Positions 16,006 through 23,671 are shown, counted from the first letter of the stretch. The stretch is DNA of 33,323 bases from Alphaproteobacteria bacterium (GCA_003158585.1 PMKE01000064.1:1-33323); one strand, 5' to 3'. A program made the numbers and translations. Notes: generated from the letters alone by a model not told the origin.

Positions 16006-16343
16006 CATTTCCTCCGCGCCGCTGCGAGATAGGCCGCCCATCTCGCCTTATGCTCGCGGCCGAGTTCGTAGAGGTAGTCCCAGCTGAACAGCCCGGTGTT
16101 GTGGCCGTCGTCGAAGACGATGCGCACTGCGTAATTGCCGATCGGCTCGAGGGCCGAGATCTTCACGTCCTGTTTGCCGGTGACGATCTGTTTCTGGTCG
16201 GGGCTGTGGCCCTGGACTTCGGCGCTGGGCGATTCCACCCGCAGATATTCGGCGGGCAGGGCGAAGCTCTCGCCGCTGTCGAAGGCGACCGCGAGCGTCG
16301 TCTTGGCGGCGTCGAGCCTCAGTTCGGTCGGCCAGACGCTCAT
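16005..16343 (-). CDS. DUF971 domain protein (gamma-butyrobetaine hydroxylase N-terminal-like)
   Basis: A 112-residue stand-alone DUF971 domain: [43 protein letters not shown], then [34 protein letters not shown]. This domain forms the N-terminus of gamma-butyrobetaine hydroxylases and also occurs alone, where links to Fe-S cluster handling have been proposed. There are no Cys residues, so it does not hold a cluster by itself. The ATG overlaps the Trm112 stop (ATGA) and its stop overlaps the next start, so it sits in a tightly coupled operon. Confidence 0.9.
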   Translation of the reverse strand: MSVWPTELRLDAAKTTLAVAFDSGESFALPAEYLRVESPSAEVQGHSPDQKQIVTGKQDVKISALEPIGNYAVRIVFDDGHNTGLFSWDYLYELGREHKARWAAYLAAARRK

Positions 16344-16531
16344 CGCGCGTTGCGCTCTTCGTCGGTAAGGGTGCGGGCTTCGTCCTGCACCATGATCGGG
16401 ATACCGCTGCGGATCGGATAGGCCAGCCCGGCCCGGCGGCTGATCAGTTCCTGTTTCTCGCGGTCGTAGACCAGCGTCGCCTTGGTGACCGGGCAGACCA
16501 GGATTTCGAGCAGCTTGGGATCGGGTTCCAT
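16340..16531 (-). CDS. Trm112-family protein
   Basis: A 63-residue protein matching the Trm112/UPF0434 family: [17 protein letters not shown], then [20 protein letters not shown]. In eukaryotes and archaea Trm112 activates methyltransferases that modify tRNA, rRNA and release factors; the bacterial role is poorly known. Only one of the zinc-binding Cys residues of longer homologues is visible (Cys13), as in many bacterial members. Thirteen bases separate it from the LON-domain gene. Confidence 0.92.
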   Translation of the reverse strand: MEPDPKLLEILVCPVTKATLVYDREKQELISRRAGLAYPIRSGIPIMVQDEARTLTDEERNAR

Positions 16532-16543
16532 CGCGGTGCTCCG

Positions 16544-17197
16544 TCAGTTGAGCGACACCGGCCCCTGCGGCCCGGCATTCGCCATCTCCAGAAGGGCGAT
16601 CAGCGTGTCGACGCGCTCGGGCCAGGCCGGCGCTTCCAGCAGGGCCTGTTTTTCCGCCGGTTCGAAGGGACAGAGCATGGAGAGCGCGTTCACCAGCGTT
16701 TCAGGCGGAGCACCGAGGACGCTCTTCCAGTCCGCCCTGAGGTCGCGCCGCGTCAGGTAATCCTTGAGGGCCGAGAGCAGCCTGTCGCGCGGGAAATCGC
16801 TTTCGTCGGCCACCATGAGGTCGCCGACGAAGGGCGCGAAATCCGCCTTCACGCGTCGATAGGGCGTGTCGGCGGCAAGCTCTTCCACAATGCGATAGCG
16901 GCACACGCCGGTTAGGGTGATGAGATAGCGCCCGTCCTCGTTCTCGCGATAGGAGGTCAGGCGTCCGGCGCAGCCGATAGCGGCGAGCGCCGGCTTCAGC
17001 ACCTTATCTTCGTTTTGCGTCGGCTGGATCATGCCGATCAGGCGCGTGCCCGACAGCGCCGCATCGACCAGCGCCAGATAGCGCGGCTCGAAGACGTTGA
17101 GCGGCAACTGCCCGCGCGGCAAAAGCAGCGCGCCCGCCAGCGGGAAGACGTCGATGGTCGCCGGAAGGTCGTCGAGGGTGTTGTAGATCCAGCTCAT
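16544..17197 (-). CDS. LON peptidase substrate-binding domain protein
   Basis: A 217-residue stand-alone LON N-terminal domain without ATPase or protease parts. The family pattern is clear: IDVFPLAGALLLPRGQLPLNVFEPRYLALVDAAL, then GMIQPTQ, AAIGCAGRL, ENEDGRYLITLTGVCRYRI and YRRVKADFAPF. It probably binds proteins or peptides in the cytoplasm. Lying 6 bases after the thioredoxin/TPR gene, it belongs to the same operon. A pairing with a chaperone-like thioredoxin suggests a protein quality-control role, which is an inference. Confidence 0.92.
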   Translation of the reverse strand: MSWIYNTLDDLPATIDVFPLAGALLLPRGQLPLNVFEPRYLALVDAALSGTRLIGMIQPTQNEDKVLKPALAAIGCAGRLTSYRENEDGRYLITLTGVCRYRIVEELAADTPYRRVKADFAPFVGDLMVADESDFPRDRLLSALKDYLTRRDLRADWKSVLGAPPETLVNALSMLCPFEPAEKQALLEAPAWPERVDTLIALLEMANAGPQGPVSLN

Positions 17198-17203
17198 GGC
17201 GGT

Positions 17204-18133
17204 TCAGGAGAAAAGGATTGAGGAGAGTTTGCGCCGCGCCGCAATGGTGCGCGGATCGGTGGGGCCCATCGCGTCGAACAGCGTGACGAGGTGCTTGCGT
17301 GCGCCGTCTTCGTTCCATTTGCGGTCGCGCCGCACGATTTCGAGCAACGCCTCGATGGCGCCCTCGCGGTCGCCCTTGGCGTCCAGCGCCAGCGCCAGGT
17401 CGAAGCGCGCCTGATGATCGTTTGGGTCGGCCGCCAGCTTGGATTCCAGCTCGCCCGAGTTGCCCGCCGCCGCGGCGGCCCCTTCGCGCAGCTTCAATTC
17501 CGCCGACACGGCACGCACGGCTTCGTCGCCGGCGTCGTCGGGCCGCACCAGCCCGAGCGTCGTCTTGGCGCGTTCGAGGTCGCCGCTCTTGAGATAGCAG
17601 CGTGCCAGCCCTGCCACGGCCTTGGGATGTCCCGGTTCGTCCTGCAGCACATGCGCGTAGGCCTGTGCCGCCTCGCCGACATTTCCGGCGGCGAAGGCCT
17701 CGTCGGCTGCCGCCAGGATTTCCGCCGTATGGTCGACGGCGCCGGGTCCGCCCGCCAGCGTCTGCACGAATTGCTTCACCTGGCTGTCGGGAATGGCGCC
17801 CATGAAACCGTCCACCGGCTGGCCGTTCTTGAAGGCATAGACGGTGGGGATCGACTGGATGCGTAGCTGCCGCGCGATCTCCTGGTTCTCGTCGACGTTG
17901 ACCTTGACCAGCTTGACCGCGCCGTTCGAGGCGGCGACCGCCTTCTCCAGCGCCGGGCCGAGCTGCTTGCAGGGTCCGCACCAGGGAGCCCAGAAATCGA
18001 CGATGACCGGCACCTCGCGCGAGGCCTCGATCACGTCCACCGCGAAGCTCGCGAGCGTGGCGTCCTTGACGTGGGGGCTTACCCCTTGTTTGCCGTTCTG
18101 GGCGGACTGCCCGCCGGAACCGATCAGCGACAT
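17204..18133 (-). CDS. Thioredoxin-TPR protein (CnoX/YbbN-like)
   Basis: A 309-residue protein with an N-terminal thioredoxin domain (about 20-125), active site WCGPC (51-55) and cis-Pro in SIPTVYAF, followed by about 170 residues of TPR-like helices (EILAAADEAFAAGNVGEAAQAYAHVL, PKAVAGLARCYLKSGDLERAK). This is the architecture of CnoX (YbbN), a holdase that transfers clients to GroEL. E. coli CnoX has lost the resolving CxxC, whereas this protein keeps a complete CGPC and may be redox-active. MSLIG at 18133 is chosen as the start; the open frame extends 40 codons further upstream, overlapping the neighbouring acetyltransferase gene, without family support. First gene of a six-gene operon. Confidence 0.93.
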   Translation of the reverse strand: MSLIGSGGQSAQNGKQGVSPHVKDATLASFAVDVIEASREVPVIVDFWAPWCGPCKQLGPALEKAVAASNGAVKLVKVNVDENQEIARQLRIQSIPTVYAFKNGQPVDGFMGAIPDSQVKQFVQTLAGGPGAVDHTAEILAAADEAFAAGNVGEAAQAYAHVLQDEPGHPKAVAGLARCYLKSGDLERAKTTLGLVRPDDAGDEAVRAVSAELKLREGAAAAAGNSGELESKLAADPNDHQARFDLALALDAKGDREGAIEALLEIVRRDRKWNEDGARKHLVTLFDAMGPTDPRTIAARRKLSSILFS

Positions 18134-18191
18134 ACCTGAAACCCTGTTTTTCGCCCCCAACATGGGCGCAAGCGGCCGGAAAGAAAAGAGC

Positions 18192-18788
18192 TTAGGCGCA
18201 GCCCGCCAAGCGGCGTTCCAAGGCGGCACGCACGGTCGGCCACTCCGCCGCAAGGATAGAGAAATACACCGAATCCCGGAAGTAACCTTGGGGCATCCAC
18301 ATGTGCCCGCGCAGGATGCCCTCTTCGACGGCGCCGAGCTTCTTCAGGGCGGCGCGCGAACGCGCGTTCTTGGAGTCCGTCTTGAACTCGACCCGGTTGT
18401 AGCCGGCCCGGAAGGCGTTCTCCAGCAACAGATACTTCGCCTCGGGATTGACGGCGCTGCCATGCGCCCCGGCGGCGTACCAGCTGGCGCCGATCTCCAC
18501 TTTGGCGTCGGCGGGCGCGATGGCCATGTACGAGGTCGATCCGACGATATACCCGTCCGACAGCCGCCGCACGGCGTAGGTGAGCCAGGCCCCTTTGGCA
18601 TTCTCCGCGGCGATGAACGCGAGCTTGGGTGCGAACCCTTTCGCCATGTCGAGCGGCATGTGAGTCCAGAGCGACGGATCGGCGTCGGCGAGACGAATCA
18701 GCTCGGCGTGGTGGCGCAGCTCCAGCGGTTCGAGCGCCACGAAACGTCCGGCGAGAAGGCGTGGCCCCAGCGATTCGACTGCCTTCAT
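18192..18788 (-). CDS. GNAT-family N-acetyltransferase (RimJ/RimL-like)
   Basis: A 198-residue acetyltransferase of the GNAT_3 (RimJ/RimL) group. LLAGRFVALEPLELRHHAELIRLA is the typical N-terminal strand and helix; YIVGSTSYMAI, VEIGASWYAAGAHGSAVNPEAKYLLLENAF and RVEFKTDSKNARSRAALKKLGAVEEGILRGHM form the acetyl-CoA-binding core and the late helix. Relatives acetylate protein N-termini or small amines; the substrate is not readable. It lies 58 bases upstream of the thioredoxin/TPR start in the same direction and is divergent from the glycosidase gene. Confidence 0.9.
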   Translation of the reverse strand: MKAVESLGPRLLAGRFVALEPLELRHHAELIRLADADPSLWTHMPLDMAKGFAPKLAFIAAENAKGAWLTYAVRRLSDGYIVGSTSYMAIAPADAKVEIGASWYAAGAHGSAVNPEAKYLLLENAFRAGYNRVEFKTDSKNARSRAALKKLGAVEEGILRGHMWMPQGYFRDSVYFSILAAEWPTVRAALERRLAGCA

Positions 18789-18922
18789 GAAGCGATCTCC
18801 GAAGAACGAATAATGGCGCGATCCTTCCTTGCAGGGCCGGTCAAACGCAAGCGGATCGGTGGCGCGTTGATTTGTCAGACATTATAGGCAGGATAGGGGC
18901 CGTTCGGTTTCAGGGGGTAACC

Positions 18923-20938
18923 ATGAGAAGAATCGCCGGGGCGGTATTGCTCGCCTTGACAAGCATGTTCGCCGCCGCCGCTGGAGCGCCGCCGCTCGAC
19001 GAACGCGCCATTGCACAGGCCCGCTTCGGCAACGACGCCCCTTGGTACGAAAACAACATCCCGTTCTTCGATTCCTCCGATCCACTGCTGAACAGGATCT
19101 ACTATTATCGCTGGCAGATTTTCCGCGCCCATCAGCGCGATCTGGGCAATAAGGGATACATCTCCACCGAGTTTCTTGATGACGTGGGTTGGCAATTGCA
19201 GCCTTACGCCAGCCTGAACGACGCCACCGGCTTTCACATCCTGGAAGGGCGCTGGTTGCGCGACCGGCGCTACGCCGGCGACTACATCGACTACATGTAC
19301 CAAGGCGGCAACGACCGCCATTTTGCCGAAGCGATCGCCGATGCGGCCTATCAGCGGTTCCTGGTGGACGGCGATCTCGCCGCGGTTGCGGCGAATCTTC
19401 CCGCCATGAAACGCATCTACGCCGAGTGGGACGACCATTACGACGCAAGCAAGAAGCTCTACTGGATCATGCCGCTGCTCGACGCGACCGAGTATACGAT
19501 CTCGTCGATCGACGCCAGCGGCGGCAAGGACGGTTTCACCGGCGGCGAAGCCTTCCGCCCTTCGATCAACAGCTACATGTTCGCCAACGCCCGCGCCATC
19601 GGCCGGCTGGCGCACTTGACCGGCGATGAGGAAACGGCGCGGCTCTATGCCGGCAAGGCCGAGGAGCTTCGCGCCGAGGTGCTGAAGAGCCTATGGAGCG
19701 CGAAATTCTCCCACTTCATCGACCGCTATCAGGTGACCAACGAGTTCGTGAAATACTGGGAGCCGATCCGCGGCCGCGAGCTGGTCGGCTATCTGCCCTG
19801 GACGTTTGGTCTCGTCCCCGACGAACCGGTCTATGCCGAGGCGTGGCGGCATGTTCTGTCGCCCGACCAACTCCTGGGACCGGCGGGGCTGCGCACCAAC
19901 GAGCCTTCTTATCAATACTACATGCGTCAGTACCGCTACGACCGGGAGACGAGCGGGCGCGAGTGCCAGTGGAATGGCCCCCTCTGGCCGTTCCAGACCA
20001 CGCAGGTGCTGACCGGCATGGCCAATCTGCTGCACGACGCCCATCAGACGGTCGCGACCCGTTCCGACTACATGCGGCTGCTAAAGCAGTACGCCGCGCT
20101 GCACCTGCAGAACGGCAAGCCCGACCTGGAGGAAGACTACGACCCCGACAGCGGGAAGCCGATCGTCGGTCTTCCGCGCAGCCATCATTATTTTCATTCC
20201 GGTTTCGACGATCTCGTCATCGGCGGCCTCGTCGGCATCGTCCCGCGCGAGGACGATGTGCTGGTGGTCGATCCGCTGGTTCCGCGCGATCCGGCCGATC
20301 CCGGATATTTGCGCTATTTCGCGTTACAGAGCGTGCCCTATCACGGCCATCTGATCGGCGTGGTGTTCGACGCCGACGGCAAACGCTACGGGATGGGCGC
20401 CGGGCTGTTCGTGCTGGTGGACGGCCGGGTGGCCGCTTCGTCCCCCGGCCTGACCAAGCTGAGCGTCACCTTGATCCACAAGGATGCGCCCCCCGTGGCG
20501 CGCCCCATCGATCTGGCGATGAACGTGCTGCCGACCGGCTTTCCCCACGGCAACGCCTCGGTGAACGCGGATGTGTATGCCGTACAGCGGGCGCTGGATG
20601 GGCGCATCTGGTACTTCCCCGAAATTGCCAATGGCTGGTTTACCGAGGGCAGCACGGCGCGTACGCAGTGGTTCTCGGTCGATTTCGGCAAGGAGCAGGT
20701 CCTGCGGTCGGCCGAACTGGCATTCTTCGCCGACGGAAAGACCTTCGCCGCGCCGCGCGCCTGCCGCATTCAGGTGCTTCGAGGCAAGCGCTGGATTGAC
20801 GTCGGCGGTCCATGCAGGCCGCTCGCCAACGGTATCACCAGAGCGGGATGGCGACCGATAACTGGCCGCCTGCTTCGCGTGCTGTTCACGGTGCCCAAGG
20901 GCAAGGCGATCCGGCTGGTAGAGCTGAAAGTGTTCTGA
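18923..20938 (+). CDS. Secreted MGH1-like glycoside hydrolase with C-terminal beta-sandwich
   Basis: A 671-residue exported protein with signal peptide MRRIAGAVLLALTSMFAAAAGA (about 1-22). The main part (about 40-470) resembles the (alpha/alpha)6-barrel of mannosylglycerate-hydrolase-like and GH63/GH37-like glucosidases: GYISTEFLDDVGWQLQPYASLNDATGFHILEGRWL, RPSINSYMFANARAIGRLA, ECQWNGPLWPFQTTQVLTGMANL, and the late HSGFDDLVIGGLVGI. The C-terminal 140 residues (YFPEIANGWF...WFSVDFGKEQ) look like a discoidin/CBM32-type sandwich that may bind sugar. AGGGGG precedes the ATG. No sugar transporter or regulator is adjacent. The stop lies 3 bases from the end of the convergent YbaK gene. The substrate is unknown. 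Confidence 0.85.
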   Translation: MRRIAGAVLLALTSMFAAAAGAPPLDERAIAQARFGNDAPWYENNIPFFDSSDPLLNRIYYYRWQIFRAHQRDLGNKGYISTEFLDDVGWQLQPYASLNDATGFHILEGRWLRDRRYAGDYIDYMYQGGNDRHFAEAIADAAYQRFLVDGDLAAVAANLPAMKRIYAEWDDHYDASKKLYWIMPLLDATEYTISSIDASGGKDGFTGGEAFRPSINSYMFANARAIGRLAHLTGDEETARLYAGKAEELRAEVLKSLWSAKFSHFIDRYQVTNEFVKYWEPIRGRELVGYLPWTFGLVPDEPVYAEAWRHVLSPDQLLGPAGLRTNEPSYQYYMRQYRYDRETSGRECQWNGPLWPFQTTQVLTGMANLLHDAHQTVATRSDYMRLLKQYAALHLQNGKPDLEEDYDPDSGKPIVGLPRSHHYFHSGFDDLVIGGLVGIVPREDDVLVVDPLVPRDPADPGYLRYFALQSVPYHGHLIGVVFDADGKRYGMGAGLFVLVDGRVAASSPGLTKLSVTLIHKDAPPVARPIDLAMNVLPTGFPHGNASVNADVYAVQRALDGRIWYFPEIANGWFTEGSTARTQWFSVDFGKEQVLRSAELAFFADGKTFAAPRACRIQVLRGKRWIDVGGPCRPLANGITRAGWRPITGRLLRVLFTVPKGKAIRLVELKVF

Positions 20939-20941
20939 GGC

Positions 20942-21460
20942 TCACTTCTCGGGCATTCCGGCGATCAACGGCTGGTGGCCGCAGGCGCGGATGAAGGCGA
21001 TGAGGTCCGCTGCGGAAATTGCCGTCGTACGGTCGTTGCGCATGGGGTGGAAGTTGAGTGGATCGAGCTTCAGCATGCCTTCGTCGAGCACCGGCTTCAC
21101 GGCGTGTTGCGCATCGTTCATCAGCGCGAAGGGCGTCACCGATCCCGGCTCGATGCCGAGCGTGGCGATCAAAAGCTCCGCCGAGCCGAAGGAAAAGGGG
21201 GGGGCGCCGAGCTGCTTGGCGAGCGCATTGAGGTCCACCCGCACCTGGTCGCGCACCACGACGAGCCACAGCCCATCCTTCTTGTCCTTAAGGAAGAGGT
21301 TCTTGGTGTGGCCACCCGGGATCTGAGCGTGGACCGCATCGGCCTCTCCGACCGTGAAGACCGGAACGTGCTGGTAGGTTTTCCAGGCGATGCCGAGAGC
21401 ACGCAGCCGCTCGTAAAGCGCCGCTTCGCGTTCGTCAGGCGAGAGAAGCTCGACCGGCAT
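20942..21460 (-). CDS. YbaK/ProX-type prolyl-tRNA editing protein
   Basis: A 172-residue trans-editing deacylase of the YbaK/ProRS-INS superfamily, closest in pattern to PrdX/ProXp-ala, which hydrolyses mischarged Ala-tRNA-Pro. Visible: YQHVPVFTVGEAD, IPGGHTKNLFLKDKKDGLWLVVVRDQVRVDLNALAKQLG, FGSAELLIATLGIEPGSVTPFALMND, and a late FHPMRNDRTTAISAADLIAFIRACGH. The conserved Lys of the family is in GGHTKNLFL. GGAGGG lies about 7 bases before the ATG at 21460; an earlier ATG would add 7 residues. Stand-alone and monocistronic. Confidence 0.93.
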   Translation of the reverse strand: MPVELLSPDEREAALYERLRALGIAWKTYQHVPVFTVGEADAVHAQIPGGHTKNLFLKDKKDGLWLVVVRDQVRVDLNALAKQLGAPPFSFGSAELLIATLGIEPGSVTPFALMNDAQHAVKPVLDEGMLKLDPLNFHPMRNDRTTAISAADLIAFIRACGHQPLIAGMPEK

Positions 21461-21536
21461 CGCAAACCCTCCGCGCGACAATCAACATCACGCGGCTGAA
21501 GATTTCCACTGACTTACTGGATAATCGAACAGGCGC

Positions 21537-21653
21537 TCAGTGCGAGAGTGTGCTGACGCTTGCAACGTCCGTCGCGTCGGCGGGCATGGCAAAACCGGCG
21601 GCTGCGCCGATGGCCAGCGCGATAAGGCACGCGAACAGGAACTTCTTTGCCAT
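21537..21653 (-). CDS. Small secreted peptide (38 residues)
   Basis: A short frame with ATG at 21653 and TGA at 21539-21537 encodes a peptide that starts MAKKFLFACLIALAIGAA and ends VASVSTLSH. The first 22 residues form a near-ideal signal peptide or membrane segment (two Lys, then a hydrophobic core, then small residues). The mature part would be only about 13-16 residues. GGGG lies about 9 bases upstream. It lies between speE and the YbaK gene. No family is recognised. It is supported only by the well-formed N-terminus and ribosome site. Confidence 0.5.
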   Translation of the reverse strand: MAKKFLFACLIALAIGAAAGFAMPADATDVASVSTLSH

Positions 21654-21773
21654 TGTCGTGATCCCCGAACGTCTTCGCGACGCATCAGAGTTCGGCAAGA
21701 TGGCCGTCCCGGTGCTTCATTATGTCCGAACTGTGGCCTGCCGCATTCGAGCGGCAACTGTTGCAGCCGTAAC

Positions 21774-22631
21774 TCAGGGCACCAGCCGCGCAATCCATTG
21801 CGGCAACGCGAATGCTGCGGCGTGGACCGCCGGATTGTAATAGTCGGTCTTGATTCTTGAACGCTTGAAGGCCGCCGCCGCGCGCCTGATCCCGGCGGGC
21901 GTACCGAGCCGTGCGCCCTTGCCGGCCCACGACAACGCCATGAAGCCGCCGACATAAGTCGGCACCACCGTCAGGTATAGGCCCGAGCGCGGGAAGAAGG
22001 CCTTCAGCTCGTTCAGCGCCTCGGTGATCTCCCGGGGCTGGTAGAACGGCACGCCGGTCTGGAAGGTAGCGAAGCCGCCGGGCGCCAGCGCGCCCTTGAT
22101 GCGGTCGTAGAAGGTCTCGCCGAACAGCGCCTTGCCCGGCCCGATGGGATCGGGACGGTCGCCGACGATCAGGTCGAAGCGGGCTTTGACCTCCTTGCGG
22201 CCGAGATATTCGAAGGCGTCGGCGATCTCGATCTTGAGCCGGCGATCCTTGAAGGCGCGGGCGTTGACCGACGGGAAGTGCTTGCGGCACAGCTCGACGA
22301 CGCGCCCGTCGATGTCCACGAGCACCACTTCCCGGACGTTCTTATGCTTAAGAGCCTCGTCGGCGATGCTGAGGTCGCCGCCGCCGACGATCATCACCCG
22401 CTCTACCTTGCCGTGCTCGAAGATCGGCAGATGGGTCAGCATCTCGGCGTAGGCCGATTCGTCGCGCGTGGTGAGCTGCACGACGTCGTCGAGCACAAGC
22501 ACGCGCCCGTTGGCGACCGAATCGAAGATCCTGATCTGCTGGTAGCGGCTCTTCTCCGCCGCCAGCGGCTTGCCGGACAGCTCCATCGCCTGTGCATAAC
22601 CCTTGTGGAGGCGTTCTCTGAAGCGGCTCAT
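21774..22631 (-). CDS. speE: Spermidine synthase-like aminopropyltransferase
   Basis: Transfers an aminopropyl group from decarboxylated SAM to a diamine. 285 residues from ATG 22631 (GGGAG 8 bases upstream); the frame stays open for 61 more codons upstream with an Arg/Pro-rich sequence that I reject. Family landmarks: GRVLVLDDVVQLTTRDES (42-59), VMIVGGGD (79-86), VVLVDID (102-108), DRPDPIGPGKALFGETFY (158-175) and VPTYVGG (223-229). Several usual residues differ: the YHEM motif is YAEM (61-64), GGGDG is GGGDL (83-87), and the D-S/T-x-DP loop is DRPDP. Substrate preference may therefore differ from plain putrescine. Divergent from speD, whose product supplies its co-substrate. Confidence 0.88.
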   Translation of the reverse strand: MSRFRERLHKGYAQAMELSGKPLAAEKSRYQQIRIFDSVANGRVLVLDDVVQLTTRDESAYAEMLTHLPIFEHGKVERVMIVGGGDLSIADEALKHKNVREVVLVDIDGRVVELCRKHFPSVNARAFKDRRLKIEIADAFEYLGRKEVKARFDLIVGDRPDPIGPGKALFGETFYDRIKGALAPGGFATFQTGVPFYQPREITEALNELKAFFPRSGLYLTVVPTYVGGFMALSWAGKGARLGTPAGIRRAAAAFKRSRIKTDYYNPAVHAAAFALPQWIARLVP

Positions 22632-22841
22632 GGCGCGATCTCCCGGCGCAAATGGAAACGGGGAGGGCGCTTTTAGGGCGAGCGCTCCCGGCTGGCAAGG
22701 CTCGCGCGCGGCGTCGCCGAGCGGGCTCGCCGACGCGTCGCGAGGGCCGCGCGGCGTCCCCGAGGAGCGGTGTGTGACGGTCCGAGCGAAGCATCTGCGA
22801 CACGCCAGCGGCAAAAAACTTTACAGTGGGGTGACAAATTT

Positions 22842-22870
22842 CTTGCGTCGGGGGGCGACAGTCCTATATT
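22842..22870 (+). promoter_or_regulatory. speD: Candidate speD promoter
   Basis: A -35 CTTGCG (22842-22847), close to the alphaproteobacterial CTTGAC, lies 17 bases before a -10 TATATT (22865-22870). Transcription would begin near 22877, giving a leader of about 118 bases before the speD ATG. Confidence 0.5.
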
Positions 22871-22890
22871 TCGCGCGTCCTGCAAGGGAC

Positions 22891-22959
22891 AAAGCGGCTC
22901 CGCGGCCTTCCGTCGGGCCGCTTTCTTCTTGAGGCGCTCCCCTTCGCAAGGAGAGGAGC
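22891..22959 (+). promoter_or_regulatory. Structured 5' leader of speD (attenuator-like and second hairpin)
   Basis: Stem 1: AAAGCGGC (22891-22898) pairs with GCCGCTTT (22917-22924) and is followed by CTTCTT, an attenuator-like arrangement. Stem 2: GCTCCCCTT and AAGGAGAGGAGC (22936-22959) form a nested hairpin with a CGC loop and an AGA bulge. The leader may regulate speD in response to polyamines or SAM. I do not recognise a known riboswitch. Confidence 0.45.
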
Positions 22960-22994
22960 ACAGGTGTCAACGCTCTGAGAGGGTAGGTGCCAGG

Positions 22995-23471
22995 ATGGCT
23001 CGACTCGAACTCGTGGCAGCGATCAAAGAAGCAAAGGCGCCTCGCGCCCGCGCGACTGCGAGGACTGTCCCGGTTCCTATTCCCCCTGGGGATGAGGACC
23101 GCAAGGACCACTTCATCACACGTAACGGACTGACCTATGCGGGAAGTCACCTGATAATCGATCTATGGGACGCCGAGGGTCTCGACGACCGTGACCGGAT
23201 CGAAACTGCGCTGATAGATGCAGTGAAAGCAGCCGGGGCAACCCTGCTGCACATTCATCTGCATACGTTCACCGACGGCGGCGGCATCTCGGGAGTTGCC
23301 GTTCTGGCGGAGAGCCACATCAGCGTTCATACCTGGCCTGAGAGGAATTACGCGGCTTTCGACGTTTTCATGTGCGGCGAAGCCGAGCCTCGCAAGGCGC
23401 TGTCTGTGTTCAAGGCAGCTTTCAATCCTGGCCGTCTGGTTATCGGCGAACATAAGCGCGGCGTGCTGTAA
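22995..23471 (+). CDS. speD: S-adenosylmethionine decarboxylase proenzyme
   Basis: Makes decarboxylated SAM, the aminopropyl donor for SpeE. The 158-residue proenzyme cleaves itself at Glu106-Ser107 in LAESHISVHTWPE, Ser107 becoming the pyruvoyl group. His112 and Cys127 (FDVFMCGEA) match the processing and catalytic residues of the class 1B (Thermotoga-type) enzymes. It carries about 40 extra N-terminal residues (rich in Lys, Arg and Pro) compared with the 130-residue Thermotoga enzyme. No internal ATG would remove them. The ATG at 22995 follows GAGAGGGTAGGTG; the frame stays open upstream through the promoter and leader, so longer starts are rejected. A strong terminator follows. Confidence 0.95.
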   Translation: MARLELVAAIKEAKAPRARATARTVPVPIPPGDEDRKDHFITRNGLTYAGSHLIIDLWDAEGLDDRDRIETALIDAVKAAGATLLHIHLHTFTDGGGISGVAVLAESHISVHTWPERNYAAFDVFMCGEAEPRKALSVFKAAFNPGRLVIGEHKRGVL

Positions 23472-23528
23472 TCAGCCTCAAAGCGCATGGAGCGCATCGT
23501 CGGATGCGCGTCCATTGAATAGTTAACC

Positions 23529-23567
23529 AAGGGCGGGAACGGTTGCCGTTTCCGCCCTTATTCTTTT
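23529..23567 (+). terminator. Rho-independent terminator of speD
   Basis: AAGGGCGGGAACGG (23529-23542) pairs with CCGTTTCCGCCCTT (23546-23559) over 14 positions with one G-U, loop TTG, followed by ATTCTTTT. It lies 58 bases after the speD stop and separates speD from the flavoprotein operon. Confidence 0.85.
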
Positions 23568-23671
23568 CCGGAGCTGCGCAAAGCGGGGTCGAAGCACCCG
23601 TGTCATTACGTTAACTGCGTTCGAGGTCCATCTCTGTAATACTGTGCGTCGGCAATTCGGGGGCAGACCGG

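Larger units (their letters stand above)
22632..22994. other. Divergent speE-speD intergenic region
   Basis: 363 bases between two divergent starts with no gene I can support. The left half (22680-22800) is very G+C-rich with an Arg-rich readthrough frame of speE. The right half contains the speD promoter (22842-22870) and a leader with two hairpins (22891-22959). No clear speE promoter was found. Confidence 0.6.

Noticed and set aside
22632..22814. 61-residue N-terminal extension of SpeE
   Set aside because: Arg/Pro-rich and typical of readthrough of GC-rich non-coding DNA; a good ribosome site precedes the internal ATG at 22631.
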